This document shows positions 43,015 through 51,423 of a stretch of DNA of 64,000 nt, in pieces. The stretch is from positions 54,188 through 118,187 of the forward strand of contig JAOEVD010000005.1 of assembly GCA_028383305.1 (NCBI GenBank), given 5' to 3'. How positions within the stretch are numbered: position 1 is the first letter of the stretch; each line of letters opens with the position of its first letter. The notes beneath the pieces were generated by a model that was not told the DNA's origin, searched no databases, and saw only the letters and a program-made list of their open reading frames with translations. Made by a program: the position numbers and the translations under genes. Source of the stretch: Candidatus Puniceispirillum sp. GTDB taxonomy: Bacteria > Pseudomonadota > Alphaproteobacteria > Puniceispirillales > Puniceispirillaceae.

Positions 43015-44553
43015 TCATGGTTTCAATTTTCGCATGCTTGCCGCAAGCCGCGCGATGCCTTCAGGAATACGGTCTGTCGAAATTGCAGAATAGGAAAGCC
43101 GGAAATAATTAAGCGGCGATGTATCACGGTCGAAAAACACATCACCAGCCTCGATCAACACGCCGTCCTGCATGGCACCCTCGGCCAAAATACGCGAATC
43201 AAGCCAATCAGGGCCACTGACCCAAAAGCTGGTCCCACCAAAATGCGCAGCGCTATGCGAAAACAGCCCTTCAGCGTCAATTGCGGTTTGCAACACCCGC
43301 CGCCGTTCGGCCAGATGGCGGCGAAGACGGCGAATTTGCGCATCATAATGGCCAAGCGCCATAAAATAGGCCAGCGTACGCTGCGCATGACCTGGCGGGT
43401 GCCGTAAAATCAAATGGCGAAGCGCGCGCGCCTGCTGGATAAACCCTTCGGGTGCCACCATATAGCCAAGCCGCAATCCGGGGAAAACCGATTTTGACAA
43501 GCTGCCAACATAGATCACGCGGCCATCCGTATCTTGGGCCTTTAGCGCCGGTGTTGGCGATTCCAGAAAATTCATTTCAAATTCGTAATCATCTTCGATA
43601 ATCAACAAATCATGCTGCGCCGCCATATCAAGCAATTGCCGCCGGCGCGATGGAGACATGGTATGTGTTGTCGGACATTGATGTGACGGGGTAATAAAAA
43701 CTGAATCCGCATGGCGAAGCACTTCTTCGTCAAGAATCAACCCGCCTGAATCGACCGGCAAGGCCGTGATTGATTGGGTTCGCTGTAATAAAATATCCCG
43801 CAAATCAGGATAAAACGGGCTTTCAATCACCACATGTTTGGATGCGTCGACAAGCAATTGAGCAACAAGATAAAGCGCATTTTGCGCGCCTAAAGTTACC
43901 AAAATCTGTTCGGGTCGTGCCTTAATCCCCCGCCGTGGCAAGCTTCGTGAACAGATGTAATTGACCAGCATCGGATCATCATGCTGACCAAAATCGCCAA
44001 CCATCGTACTGAAATTACGCATGCCCAGCGCCTGACGCGCACAATCACGCCATTCAGAATGTGAAAATAATTCATCATCCACCTGCCCATAGACAAACGG
44101 ATAGCGATATTCACGCCAATTGACTGGCTTTTGCACCGGCCGGATATAGCTGCAAGACTGCACCAGCTTAGTATTCCAATCAATTTTGCCATTCACGGAA
44201 TCATCTTGTCTCGCAGGGTTGAGATGATCGCCCAATTGATCATCACCCAATTGATGGTCAAGATGCTGGGCACCGGGCGTATCAACAAGCCGTGTCGTTG
44301 GCGCATCGTCACTGACAACATAACCAGACCGTTCGCGCGGCTGCAAATAGCCCGTATCGACAAGCGCCTGATAGGCGAAAATTACCGTATTGCGTGATAC
44401 TTTGAGCTGCTGCGACAACATCCGGCTTGATGGTAATTTGTCACCCGGCAAAATCGAATGATTAAGAATCAATTCAACAATTGATTGCCTTATTTGCGCC
44501 TGAAGGCTGATCCCTGATGACGGATCCAACGCGATTGTCAGATTTTCATTCAT
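43015..44553 (-). CDS. tauR: taurine-responsive regulator, MocR/GntR-aminotransferase fusion
   Basis: A 512-residue MocR-type regulator. Residues 1-80 are a GntR winged helix (IRQSIVELILNHSILPGDKLPSSRMLSQQLKVSRNTV). Residues from about 150 form a fold-type-I aminotransferase domain with the PLP lysine in SLSKSVFPGLRLGYM. TauR in Rhodobacter-group bacteria activates taurine genes when taurine and PLP bind. Position between the pta-soeABC operon and the divergent aminotransferase operon, with repeats CTGGTACCA/CTGGTTCCA before both, supports this role. The start overlaps nothing; 99 bp to operator 2. Confidence 0.88.
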   Translation of the reverse strand: MNENLTIALDPSSGISLQAQIRQSIVELILNHSILPGDKLPSSRMLSQQLKVSRNTVIFAYQALVDTGYLQPRERSGYVVSDDAPTTRLVDTPGAQHLDHQLGDDQLGDHLNPARQDDSVNGKIDWNTKLVQSCSYIRPVQKPVNWREYRYPFVYGQVDDELFSHSEWRDCARQALGMRNFSTMVGDFGQHDDPMLVNYICSRSLPRRGIKARPEQILVTLGAQNALYLVAQLLVDASKHVVIESPFYPDLRDILLQRTQSITALPVDSGGLILDEEVLRHADSVFITPSHQCPTTHTMSPSRRRQLLDMAAQHDLLIIEDDYEFEMNFLESPTPALKAQDTDGRVIYVGSLSKSVFPGLRLGYMVAPEGFIQQARALRHLILRHPPGHAQRTLAYFMALGHYDAQIRRLRRHLAERRRVLQTAIDAEGLFSHSAAHFGGTSFWVSGPDWLDSRILAEGAMQDGVLIEAGDVFFDRDTSPLNYFRLSYSAISTDRIPEGIARLAASMRKLKP

Positions 44554-44911
44554 AAAAACACCCTTATTCGGTCAATTTTCACAATGCCCACCCATTTCAT
44601 CGGTAATTTCGTCAGCAAGGGCAACATGGTTTCACGCTGAAACCATGATAACTGGTACCAATCAATGCCGCAACTGGTTCCATAGACAAGGCTTGCTGTC
44701 GATAATGGCTTTTGTCAGACTGTTAATTATCCGGCAGGGCATTTTGGGATATTTATGTCTTTGCACATTGCTGAATAGATTGCAGTTTCAATTATCACCA
44801 GAAGTGATAGACCGAGTTAGAAGGTTTTTAGGCCGATAGCCGTTATTGCCGCTATTGCGTCAGACAAATGATCATGCCGCGCTAGACGCAGCTTTTAGAA
44901 GGAGCAGGTAA
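44554..44911. promoter_or_regulatory. tauR-tpa divergent regulatory region
   Basis: This 358-bp stretch has no gene. It holds TauR operator 2 (44652-44682) 99 bp from the tauR start and 230 bp from the tpa start, and a strong ribosome site (AAGGAGCAGG) just before tpa. An untranslated leader or distant promoter of roughly 150-200 bases would be needed for tpa. I see no small gene or hairpin with a T run inside. Confidence 0.6.
44652..44682 (+). promoter_or_regulatory. TauR operator 2 (upstream of tpa)
   Basis: CTGGTACCA (44652-44660), 13 bases, CTGGTTCCA (44674-44682), in the direction of the aminotransferase gene. Half-sites, order and spacing are identical to operator 1. Confidence 0.85.
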
Positions 44912-46237
44912 ATGTCGTATGACGTCAATTCACTCGAAGCGCATTGGATGCCATTTTCGGCAAATCGCGACTTCAAAAAAGACCCGCGTATCGTTGTGAA
45001 ATCTGAAGGCATGTATATGTGGGATTACAAGGGCGGCGAGATCATTGATGGATCATCGGCCTTGTTCTGTACACCGCTTGGCCATGGCCGCCGTGAAATT
45101 GCCGAAGCTGTTTATCAGCAAATGCTGGCCAATGACTATACGCCGCATTTCCAGCTTGGCCATCCAGGCTCATTTGATCTTGCCGAGCGTGTTTGCCGGC
45201 TGCTTCCCGATCAGTTTAACCATGTGTTTTTCACCAATTCGGGATCCGAATCAATCGAGACCGCGATCAAGGTCATTCTGGCCTATCAGCGTGCTGCAGG
45301 TCAGGCCCAGCGGAACCGGTTGATCAGCCGCGAACGTGCCTATCACGGCGTGAATATGGGCGGTGTATCGCTTGCCGGTATGGTTCGCAACCGCGAAACC
45401 TTTGGCCTGACTTTGCCTAATATCTCGCTGATCCGCCATACATGGCAAGAAGATCAGCGCTTTGCCAAAGGCCAACCAAAAACCGGTGCCGAACTTGCGA
45501 TGGATCTTGAGCGGATTGCCGAAAATCTTGGTGGCTCAACACTGGCTGCGGTCTTTATCGAGCCTGTTGCCGGATCAACCGGAACATTGGTTCCGCCAGT
45601 TGGCTATCTGGAAAAAATCCGCGAGATTTGTGACAAACATGGATTGTTACTGGTATTTGATGAGGTCATCACCGGCTTTGGCCGTATGGGAACCCCATTT
45701 GCCACCCAGAAATTCAATGTGCGCCCCGATATCATCACCATGGCCAAGGCGCTGACCAATGGATCGATTCCAATGGGCGGCGTTGCCGTGACCGATGAAA
45801 TTTATGACACCATCACCAATGCTGCACCAGAAAATGCCATTGAATTTTTCCATGGTTACACCTATTCGGCGCACCCGGCCGCCTGTGCTGCGGGCATTGC
45901 AACCCAGAAAATCTATGAAAGCGAAGGCATTTTTGAACGCTCAGCAGCGCTTGAGGATTATTTCCTTGATGCCATCTGGACGCTTCAGGATCATCCGCTT
46001 GTTGCCGACATCCGCGGTATTGGCCTGATGGCCGGTGTCGAGGTTCATTCTGACGGCGTCCCTGGACGGCGCGGCGGGCAGATGCAAAAGGATATGTTCT
46101 GGAACGGGCTTCATGTGAAATGGACTGGCGATAATGCGATTGTTGCCCCGGCCTTTGTTGCCGAGCGTAAACATATTGACGAGATTGTCGATAAATTCCG
46201 CAAAACCTTGGACGAAGCCTTAGAAGCCAGCGTCTAA
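44912..46237 (+). CDS. tpa: taurine:pyruvate-type class-III aminotransferase
   Basis: A 441-residue PLP enzyme. The PLP lysine is Lys279 in MAKALTNGSIPMGG, and the cofactor aspartate is Asp250 in FDEVITGFGRMG. It resembles omega-amino-acid:pyruvate (beta-alanine) aminotransferases (HWMPFSANRDF, FTNSGSES, YHGVNMGGVSLAG), from which taurine transaminases of this group cannot be told by eye. The TauR operator 230 bp upstream and the tauABC, soeABC and pta neighbours argue for taurine, giving sulfoacetaldehyde. The stop TAA overlaps the next start by one base. Strong ribosome site AAGGAGCAGG. Confidence 0.8.
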   Translation: MSYDVNSLEAHWMPFSANRDFKKDPRIVVKSEGMYMWDYKGGEIIDGSSALFCTPLGHGRREIAEAVYQQMLANDYTPHFQLGHPGSFDLAERVCRLLPDQFNHVFFTNSGSESIETAIKVILAYQRAAGQAQRNRLISRERAYHGVNMGGVSLAGMVRNRETFGLTLPNISLIRHTWQEDQRFAKGQPKTGAELAMDLERIAENLGGSTLAAVFIEPVAGSTGTLVPPVGYLEKIREICDKHGLLLVFDEVITGFGRMGTPFATQKFNVRPDIITMAKALTNGSIPMGGVAVTDEIYDTITNAAPENAIEFFHGYTYSAHPAACAAGIATQKIYESEGIFERSAALEDYFLDAIWTLQDHPLVADIRGIGLMAGVEVHSDGVPGRRGGQMQKDMFWNGLHVKWTGDNAIVAPAFVAERKHIDEIVDKFRKTLDEALEASV

Positions 46238-47364
46238 TGATCGCGGTAAGCGGCAGCGGCATCGCCGGCCTAGCGGCCGCACTTGCCGTTCTTCGCAACC
46301 AAAAACCACTGTTGCTTGTTGCTGGCCAGACGCCAGCAACAACGCTTCAAGGCGGGGTGCAAATCGCCCCGAATGGCTGGGCCGCCCTTGACCAACTTGG
46401 GCTTGGCGATGCGGCGCGCGCACGGGCGACTACTTTACAGGCAATTACGGTTCGCGATATGCGGTCAGCCGCAACCCTTGCCAGCCTTGATCTAAGCGCG
46501 TCACCCTATGCCAGCCTGTCACGCGCCGATCTTGCCAGCCTTCTAAGAGCCGAAATCAGCGCCTTGAGCGGCATGACCGATATCGCCGCCAATATCACCC
46601 ATGTGGTTCAGCGCGGCTCCGATCAGGGCAAGGCGGTGCATATGCTAACCGATGATGGTGGGCGGCATATTGTCGATGCGTTGATCGCCGCCGATGGCGT
46701 TTCTGGTTTTGGCCGCCATTATGTCAATGGCACGGATAGCGGCATGGACACCGCCCCCAATAAAGGACGCGTTGCGATGCGCGCCGTTGCCAAAACCACC
46801 GATTTGCCACGCATTTTTTCCCAACCCTTTTGCAATCTATGGCTTGGTCAGGGCGCACATTTCGTGCATTACCCGCTGCATGGCCGCAAAGATGTGAATA
46901 TGGTGCTAACGCTGGATGCGACCAAAGCTGGTGATGACTGGCAGCAACGCTATCTTGGGCGCAATGATATTCTTGGCCAGCTTTGCGACCATGCCGATAT
47001 AAAATGGGTCAAAACAGCCCTTCCTGCGCATCCCTATCATGATTGCTGGCGACGTGGCCGAACAGTGCTGGCGGGCGATGCCGCCCATCCGATCCCGCCT
47101 AATCTGGCACAAGGTGCCGGACAAAGCCTTGTTGATGCGGCCAGCCTTTTGCGCTGGATGGCGGATGATGATCTTGATTCGACCCTATCAGGCTATGCGC
47201 GCGAAAGATCAAAAGCGGTTGGTGTGATTTTTAAAAAAGCCGCGGTAAGCAGCAAAATCATGGCGCTTGACGGCACGAGCGCAACGGCGCGAAGCACGCT
47301 TATTGGCCTTGGTGGTGCGCCAATGCTAAACGCATGGCTTGCCGAGGTCTGGGCGGCGGCCTAG
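46237..47364 (+). CDS. FAD-dependent monooxygenase (UbiH/salicylate-hydroxylase fold)
   Basis: A 375-residue PHBH-fold flavoprotein. The nucleotide turn GSGIAG is at 6-11, an arginine and glutamine-rich FAD segment follows (TTLQGGVQIAPNGWAALDQLGL), the DG motif is in LIAADGVSG near 151, and the second FAD motif GDAAHPIPPNLAQGAGQSLVDA is near 275-300. Its substrate is unknown. Its ATG overlaps the aminotransferase stop by one base, so it is translated with that gene under TauR control. A role in sulfonate metabolism is inferred from position only. No recognised taurine pathway has this step. Confidence 0.83.
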   Translation: MIAVSGSGIAGLAAALAVLRNQKPLLLVAGQTPATTLQGGVQIAPNGWAALDQLGLGDAARARATTLQAITVRDMRSAATLASLDLSASPYASLSRADLASLLRAEISALSGMTDIAANITHVVQRGSDQGKAVHMLTDDGGRHIVDALIAADGVSGFGRHYVNGTDSGMDTAPNKGRVAMRAVAKTTDLPRIFSQPFCNLWLGQGAHFVHYPLHGRKDVNMVLTLDATKAGDDWQQRYLGRNDILGQLCDHADIKWVKTALPAHPYHDCWRRGRTVLAGDAAHPIPPNLAQGAGQSLVDAASLLRWMADDDLDSTLSGYARERSKAVGVIFKKAAVSSKIMALDGTSATARSTLIGLGGAPMLNAWLAEVWAAA

Positions 47365-47419
47365 GCGGCACCAGCTGGCCTTTGCCACATCGCTAAATCA
47401 TTACAAGTGAAAGCCGCGA

Positions 47420-49351
47420 TCAGCCTTTGCCGCGCCATGGGATAAGCCGCCCAATAACCCAGCGCATCATCAGATCGAACATCAAACCTAAACTGCCCAT
47501 GATCAAAATCGTGACCCAGATCAGTTCATAATCTGATACTGTTCGCGCGACATTTTCGATAAAGCCAACACCCGTTGTACCAGCCAGCATTTCAGCCGCT
47601 ACAAGCGTTCCCCAGCAAACACCAATCGAAATGCGGATACCCGTCATGATTTCAGGCAAGGCATTTGGCAAAATCACATAGCGCAAAATCTGCCGGTCAC
47701 TGGCACCAAGCGAATGTGATGCCCTGATTTTTGACAATTGCGCACCTGATGCGCCAGTTCGCGCCGAAATCACCATAATGGCAAACGCAACCATGAACAA
47801 AAGAAAGATTTTACCATCATCCTGAATGCCAAAAATGGTCAGGATCAATGGCGCCCATGCCAAGGGTGGCACTGGCCGGTAAAGCTCGATCATCGGGTCA
47901 AAGAAGGATTTGCAAAAACGCGAAACCCCCATATAGATACCAAGTGGTACGCCAAGCAAAACACCAAAGAACATCGCCACCAGAACGCGGAAAAGCGAAT
48001 CCCAGATATGACCATCCAGCATTGGTATCGCACCAAGATAAACATCGCCTTGCGCCAACGCCAACATCCAGTCTTTGTAATTTGGTTCGAACCGCCCATC
48101 ATCATTCAACCGGCCGTAATCACCGGGAAGAAGATCGATCAGCGCGTCCGGAATCACAAAGGACACAACATCTGAAATTGGCAGCCATTTCCACCATAAT
48201 AAGGTGGTGCCTTTATAACCGCCGCCATTTTCCACATCAGGATTGGCAAGCGCAAAAAACGTGGCAACAACATCGGTTGGTTTTGGTAACCAGCGACCCG
48301 GCCCCTGTTCGGTGCATTGCGTGCGTGATTTCACAATATCGCCAGCTGGGAAAAACAGCATTTTGACAATCCCAAGGCTGCCTTTTGACCGTTCGGCCTG
48401 ATCAAGCATCGTCTGAACAGCAACCTGCATTTCGGCCATCACAACAGCCGGGAAAATCTTGCCATCGTCAATCCGTTTGAAAATACGATCAACCGCTTTC
48501 ATGTAATCGGCGCGTTCTTTGACAATTTGCGGGTCGCCATCATCGGTTGATGGTGATTTTTTCAACGCAGCAATCATTGCCTTTGTTTCGGCAATCAGCG
48601 CTTTTGCTGATGGTGCCAAATTACGAATTTTCAAATAATCCTTTGATATGGCAGCGGCATCGCGGGCAAGCGCATCATACATCGCGCCTTTAGCCGAAAC
48701 CGGAAGCATCGGAATTTCCGGCTCGGTAATACCCCATGACGGCTGTGCCAACGCCTCAGCTGATGCTGTCCAGCCCGATTTTGGATTGGCCAATTCATTG
48801 GTTATCGCAGCATAGCCAGCCTTGATGGCTTGAATTTCAGCAATCGTTTTCTGATCAACAAAATCTGGCGTTGCCATCATGCTGATCAATTGCTGGGTGT
48901 TTTGCATGACTAGCGTCACACGCGCCGCATCGGCTGCCGAAAAGACGTTAACCGGAAGCCGCGCCTGCAATTCATCAAGCTGGCGTGAATTACGCACCAA
49001 CAAGGTTTTCGATTTGGAATAGCGTGATTCGATTGCGAGGGACGAAGTAACCGGCGATACCGCCTCATGCAATTTGGCAACCTGACATAATTCATTGGCC
49101 GCTTGTGGGAAAAATGCCCGCGCCGAGCCCCATGAAAAATAGAACCAGACAAGAAGCAATGTTGATACACCGCAAACTGCCCAGAACCAGCCACCAACAG
49201 TTCGTTCTGGATCACCAAAAACCTGATCCTTCTCGCGAAGCCGGGTTTGCTTTAACCCATAAAAGATCGAGGCAAAAAAACTGCCAACCAGACAAAGGAT
49301 GATGACTGCCGCGACCAAGGCACGATTATCTGAAAGCCAATCAAGCACCAC
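47420..49351 (-). CDS. tauC: taurine ABC transporter permease with large N-terminal extension
   Basis: A 643-residue protein, more than twice the usual TauC/SsuC length. Residues about 446-640 are the normal permease core, with SRFCKSFFDPMIELYRPVPPLAWAPL and the ATPase-contact loop ASHSLGASDRQILRYVILPNALPEIMTG (545-570). The first about 445 residues add two membrane segments (about 10-32 and 54-74) and a long helical, mostly polar region (75-440) without a family I recognise. It overlaps tauB by 11 bp (tauB upstream), so the fusion is not an annotation artefact. Confidence 0.85.
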   Translation of the reverse strand: MVLDWLSDNRALVAAVIILCLVGSFFASIFYGLKQTRLREKDQVFGDPERTVGGWFWAVCGVSTLLLVWFYFSWGSARAFFPQAANELCQVAKLHEAVSPVTSSLAIESRYSKSKTLLVRNSRQLDELQARLPVNVFSAADAARVTLVMQNTQQLISMMATPDFVDQKTIAEIQAIKAGYAAITNELANPKSGWTASAEALAQPSWGITEPEIPMLPVSAKGAMYDALARDAAAISKDYLKIRNLAPSAKALIAETKAMIAALKKSPSTDDGDPQIVKERADYMKAVDRIFKRIDDGKIFPAVVMAEMQVAVQTMLDQAERSKGSLGIVKMLFFPAGDIVKSRTQCTEQGPGRWLPKPTDVVATFFALANPDVENGGGYKGTTLLWWKWLPISDVVSFVIPDALIDLLPGDYGRLNDDGRFEPNYKDWMLALAQGDVYLGAIPMLDGHIWDSLFRVLVAMFFGVLLGVPLGIYMGVSRFCKSFFDPMIELYRPVPPLAWAPLILTIFGIQDDGKIFLLFMVAFAIMVISARTGASGAQLSKIRASHSLGASDRQILRYVILPNALPEIMTGIRISIGVCWGTLVAAEMLAGTTGVGFIENVARTVSDYELIWVTILIMGSLGLMFDLMMRWVIGRLIPWRGKG

Positions 49352-50138
49352 CCATAATTTCCTCTTCCATATTCCAGATCATGGTTAGAATTTCTTCACG
49401 AACTGAGGAAAATTCAGGCTCTAATTTAATATCGCGCAATGAGCGTTTTAGCCCCCATTCCGCAAAGGGAAGCTGATATTCCTTGTGAATTCGACCCGGA
49501 CGCGGTGCCATCACAAACAAACGCTCGCCAAGCAATAAGGCTTCTTCAACCGAATGCGTAATGATGATAATGGTCTTGCCGGTTTTTTTCCATAATTCCA
49601 AAACCAGTGATTGCATCTTTTCGCGTGTCAGCGCATCAAGCGCGCCAAGCGGTTCATCCATCAAAATCACATCTGGATCATTCACCAAACAGCGCGCCAG
49701 TGCCACACGTTGCTGCATTCCACCTGATAATTGATATGTTGGCGTGTCGGCAAATCCCTGAAGGCCGACAGTTGCCAGCCATTTCTCCACCTGATCACGC
49801 GACTCAGCCTCGCTAACCCCTTGCATCCTCAGCCCGAAATCAACATTTTTGGCAACGGTCAGCCATTCAAAAAGTGCGCCTTGCTGGAACACCATGCCGC
49901 GATCGGCACCCGGGCCGTCAATCAAGCGGTCGCCAACGGCAATTTGGCCACTGGTTGGGGTGATGAAACCGGCGACCATGTTCAGTAATGTCGTTTTGCC
50001 ACAGCCAGACGGGCCGAGAACACTTAGCAGCTCACCCTTTTTTAAAGTGAAATTAATATCTTTTAAAGCTTCGATCTTGGCACCAGTTTGCTGGTTCGCA
50101 AAGGTCATGCATAAATCTGTGCATTTGAGATCAGCCAA
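49341..50138 (-). CDS. tauB: taurine ABC transporter ATP-binding protein
   Basis: A 265-residue ATPase of the taurine/nitrate family: Walker A GPSGCGKTT (near 42), signature LSGGMQQRVALARCL (near 136), Walker B VILMDEPLGALDALTRE (near 158), and VEEALLLGERLFVM after the switch histidine, with a GRIHKEYQLPF family end. It energises TauC. It lies 74 bp downstream of tauA, behind an intercistronic hairpin, and overlaps tauC by 11 bp. Confidence 0.92.
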   Translation of the reverse strand: MADLKCTDLCMTFANQQTGAKIEALKDINFTLKKGELLSVLGPSGCGKTTLLNMVAGFITPTSGQIAVGDRLIDGPGADRGMVFQQGALFEWLTVAKNVDFGLRMQGVSEAESRDQVEKWLATVGLQGFADTPTYQLSGGMQQRVALARCLVNDPDVILMDEPLGALDALTREKMQSLVLELWKKTGKTIIIITHSVEEALLLGERLFVMAPRPGRIHKEYQLPFAEWGLKRSLRDIKLEPEFSSVREEILTMIWNMEEEIMGGA

Positions 50139-50162
50139 GCGTGACCCCCTTTATCAAAGTAG

Positions 50163-50192
50163 AAAAACAAGGCTCGCAAAAGCCTTGTTTTT
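50163..50192 (-). terminator. attenuator hairpin between tauA and tauB
   Basis: AAAAACAAGGCT (50163-50174) and AGCCTTGTTTTT (50181-50192), perfect 12-nt arms around a six-base loop, with a T run at the end on the minus strand. Its place between the binding-protein gene and the rest of the operon suggests partial termination, so tauA is made in excess. Confidence 0.85.
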
Positions 50193-50212
50193 CCTGTTTT
50201 CAAATTTCGCGT

Positions 50213-51193
50213 TTAGTCAAGATATTCGCCAGTGATGACTTTGCCAATTTTCTGATCAACATTCCATGCACCAGCTTTCTTGAAGACCAAACCAAGTGAC
50301 TCGGCAGCCGCAACCGCAACACCGTCAGAACCGAAGAATTGTTCCTTCTGCTCGGCCGCTGTTGGGAAGATAAAGCCAGACATCTGGTTCTTTGTGGTCG
50401 AAACATCCATACCAGCATCCGCAGCAACTTTCTTCAACTGCGCATCGCTTGCAGTCCAGTTTGCGTTTGACTCATGTGTGACCTCAAGGAAGGTGCGCAA
50501 CAAGCCCGGATTTTCAGTAGCGAATTTTTCAGTCACTGACACAACGTCAAACGAGCCAATACCGGCATCACGCTTTTGCTGTGATGACATGATTGGGGCT
50601 CCGACTTCGCCAGCTTTTTTCGCTGAATCACCGCCAAAGATACATGCCATATCAACTGAGCCTTCGGCCAGTGATACTGCGCCATCGGCAGGTGCCTGAT
50701 CAACAATCTTCATTGTTGATATGTCAACATTGAGAACCTGCATATATTTGCGGAACGCAAAATCGGCCATTGTGTTCAACGGCACAGCAACGGTTCTGCC
50801 TTCAAGCTCAGATGCGTTTGACGAATTGATGCCAAGACCATTCTTCACAAAGCAATCATTTGCTTCATAAATCACCGCAACAGATACCATTTTAATTGGC
50901 GCGCCCTGCTGGATCGCGGTCACAAATGGTGCAAGACCCTGTGAATAGGCAATGTCAATATCACCAGCAAGCATGGCTTCGGTCATTTGAACACCTGTTG
51001 AAAAATTCGTCCATTTGACGTCAACACCCATGGCATCATCATAAGCCTTGTCGACTTTGGCGATCTGATTTGGTGTTGCCCATTCTAGGAAAAATGCAAC
51101 ATTGACGCTATCAGCTGCATGCGCAAGGCTTGCGCCCCCCATCATAACTGCTGCAACGCTGGCTGATACAATATTCTTTGTCGTTGTCTTCAT
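50213..51193 (-). CDS. tauA: taurine ABC transporter substrate-binding protein
   Basis: A 326-residue periplasmic binding protein. The signal peptide MKTTTKNIVSASVAAVMMGGASLAHA ends before ADSVNVAFFLEWATPNQIAKVDKAYDDAMGVDVKW, the start typical of TauA/SsuA-like proteins. It delivers taurine to TauBC. The ATG at 51193 is 7-8 bp after GGGAG; 51199 and 51232 are longer frames. First gene of the operon tauA-hairpin-tauB-tauC. I see no TauR half-site upstream. Confidence 0.9.
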   Translation of the reverse strand: MKTTTKNIVSASVAAVMMGGASLAHAADSVNVAFFLEWATPNQIAKVDKAYDDAMGVDVKWTNFSTGVQMTEAMLAGDIDIAYSQGLAPFVTAIQQGAPIKMVSVAVIYEANDCFVKNGLGINSSNASELEGRTVAVPLNTMADFAFRKYMQVLNVDISTMKIVDQAPADGAVSLAEGSVDMACIFGGDSAKKAGEVGAPIMSSQQKRDAGIGSFDVVSVTEKFATENPGLLRTFLEVTHESNANWTASDAQLKKVAADAGMDVSTTKNQMSGFIFPTAAEQKEQFFGSDGVAVAAAESLGLVFKKAGAWNVDQKIGKVITGEYLD

Positions 51194-51423
51194 ATTCATC
51201 TCCCTTAACGATGGCAAAAATCTGCCCTGCAAAGATATTACTGTAAAATGACGATTTACACGCCATCATACAGACATTCAGAACGCTAACATGTTTCAAG
51301 TTTGCCTCAATGAAAAAAAAAGCCAAAACAAAAAAACAATAAAAATAATGATATTGGTTTGTTCGCCGCAGAGTGTTATTTTGCGCCTTTAAAGCCAATA
51401 AATGACTGCATTAAAGAGCCGCC

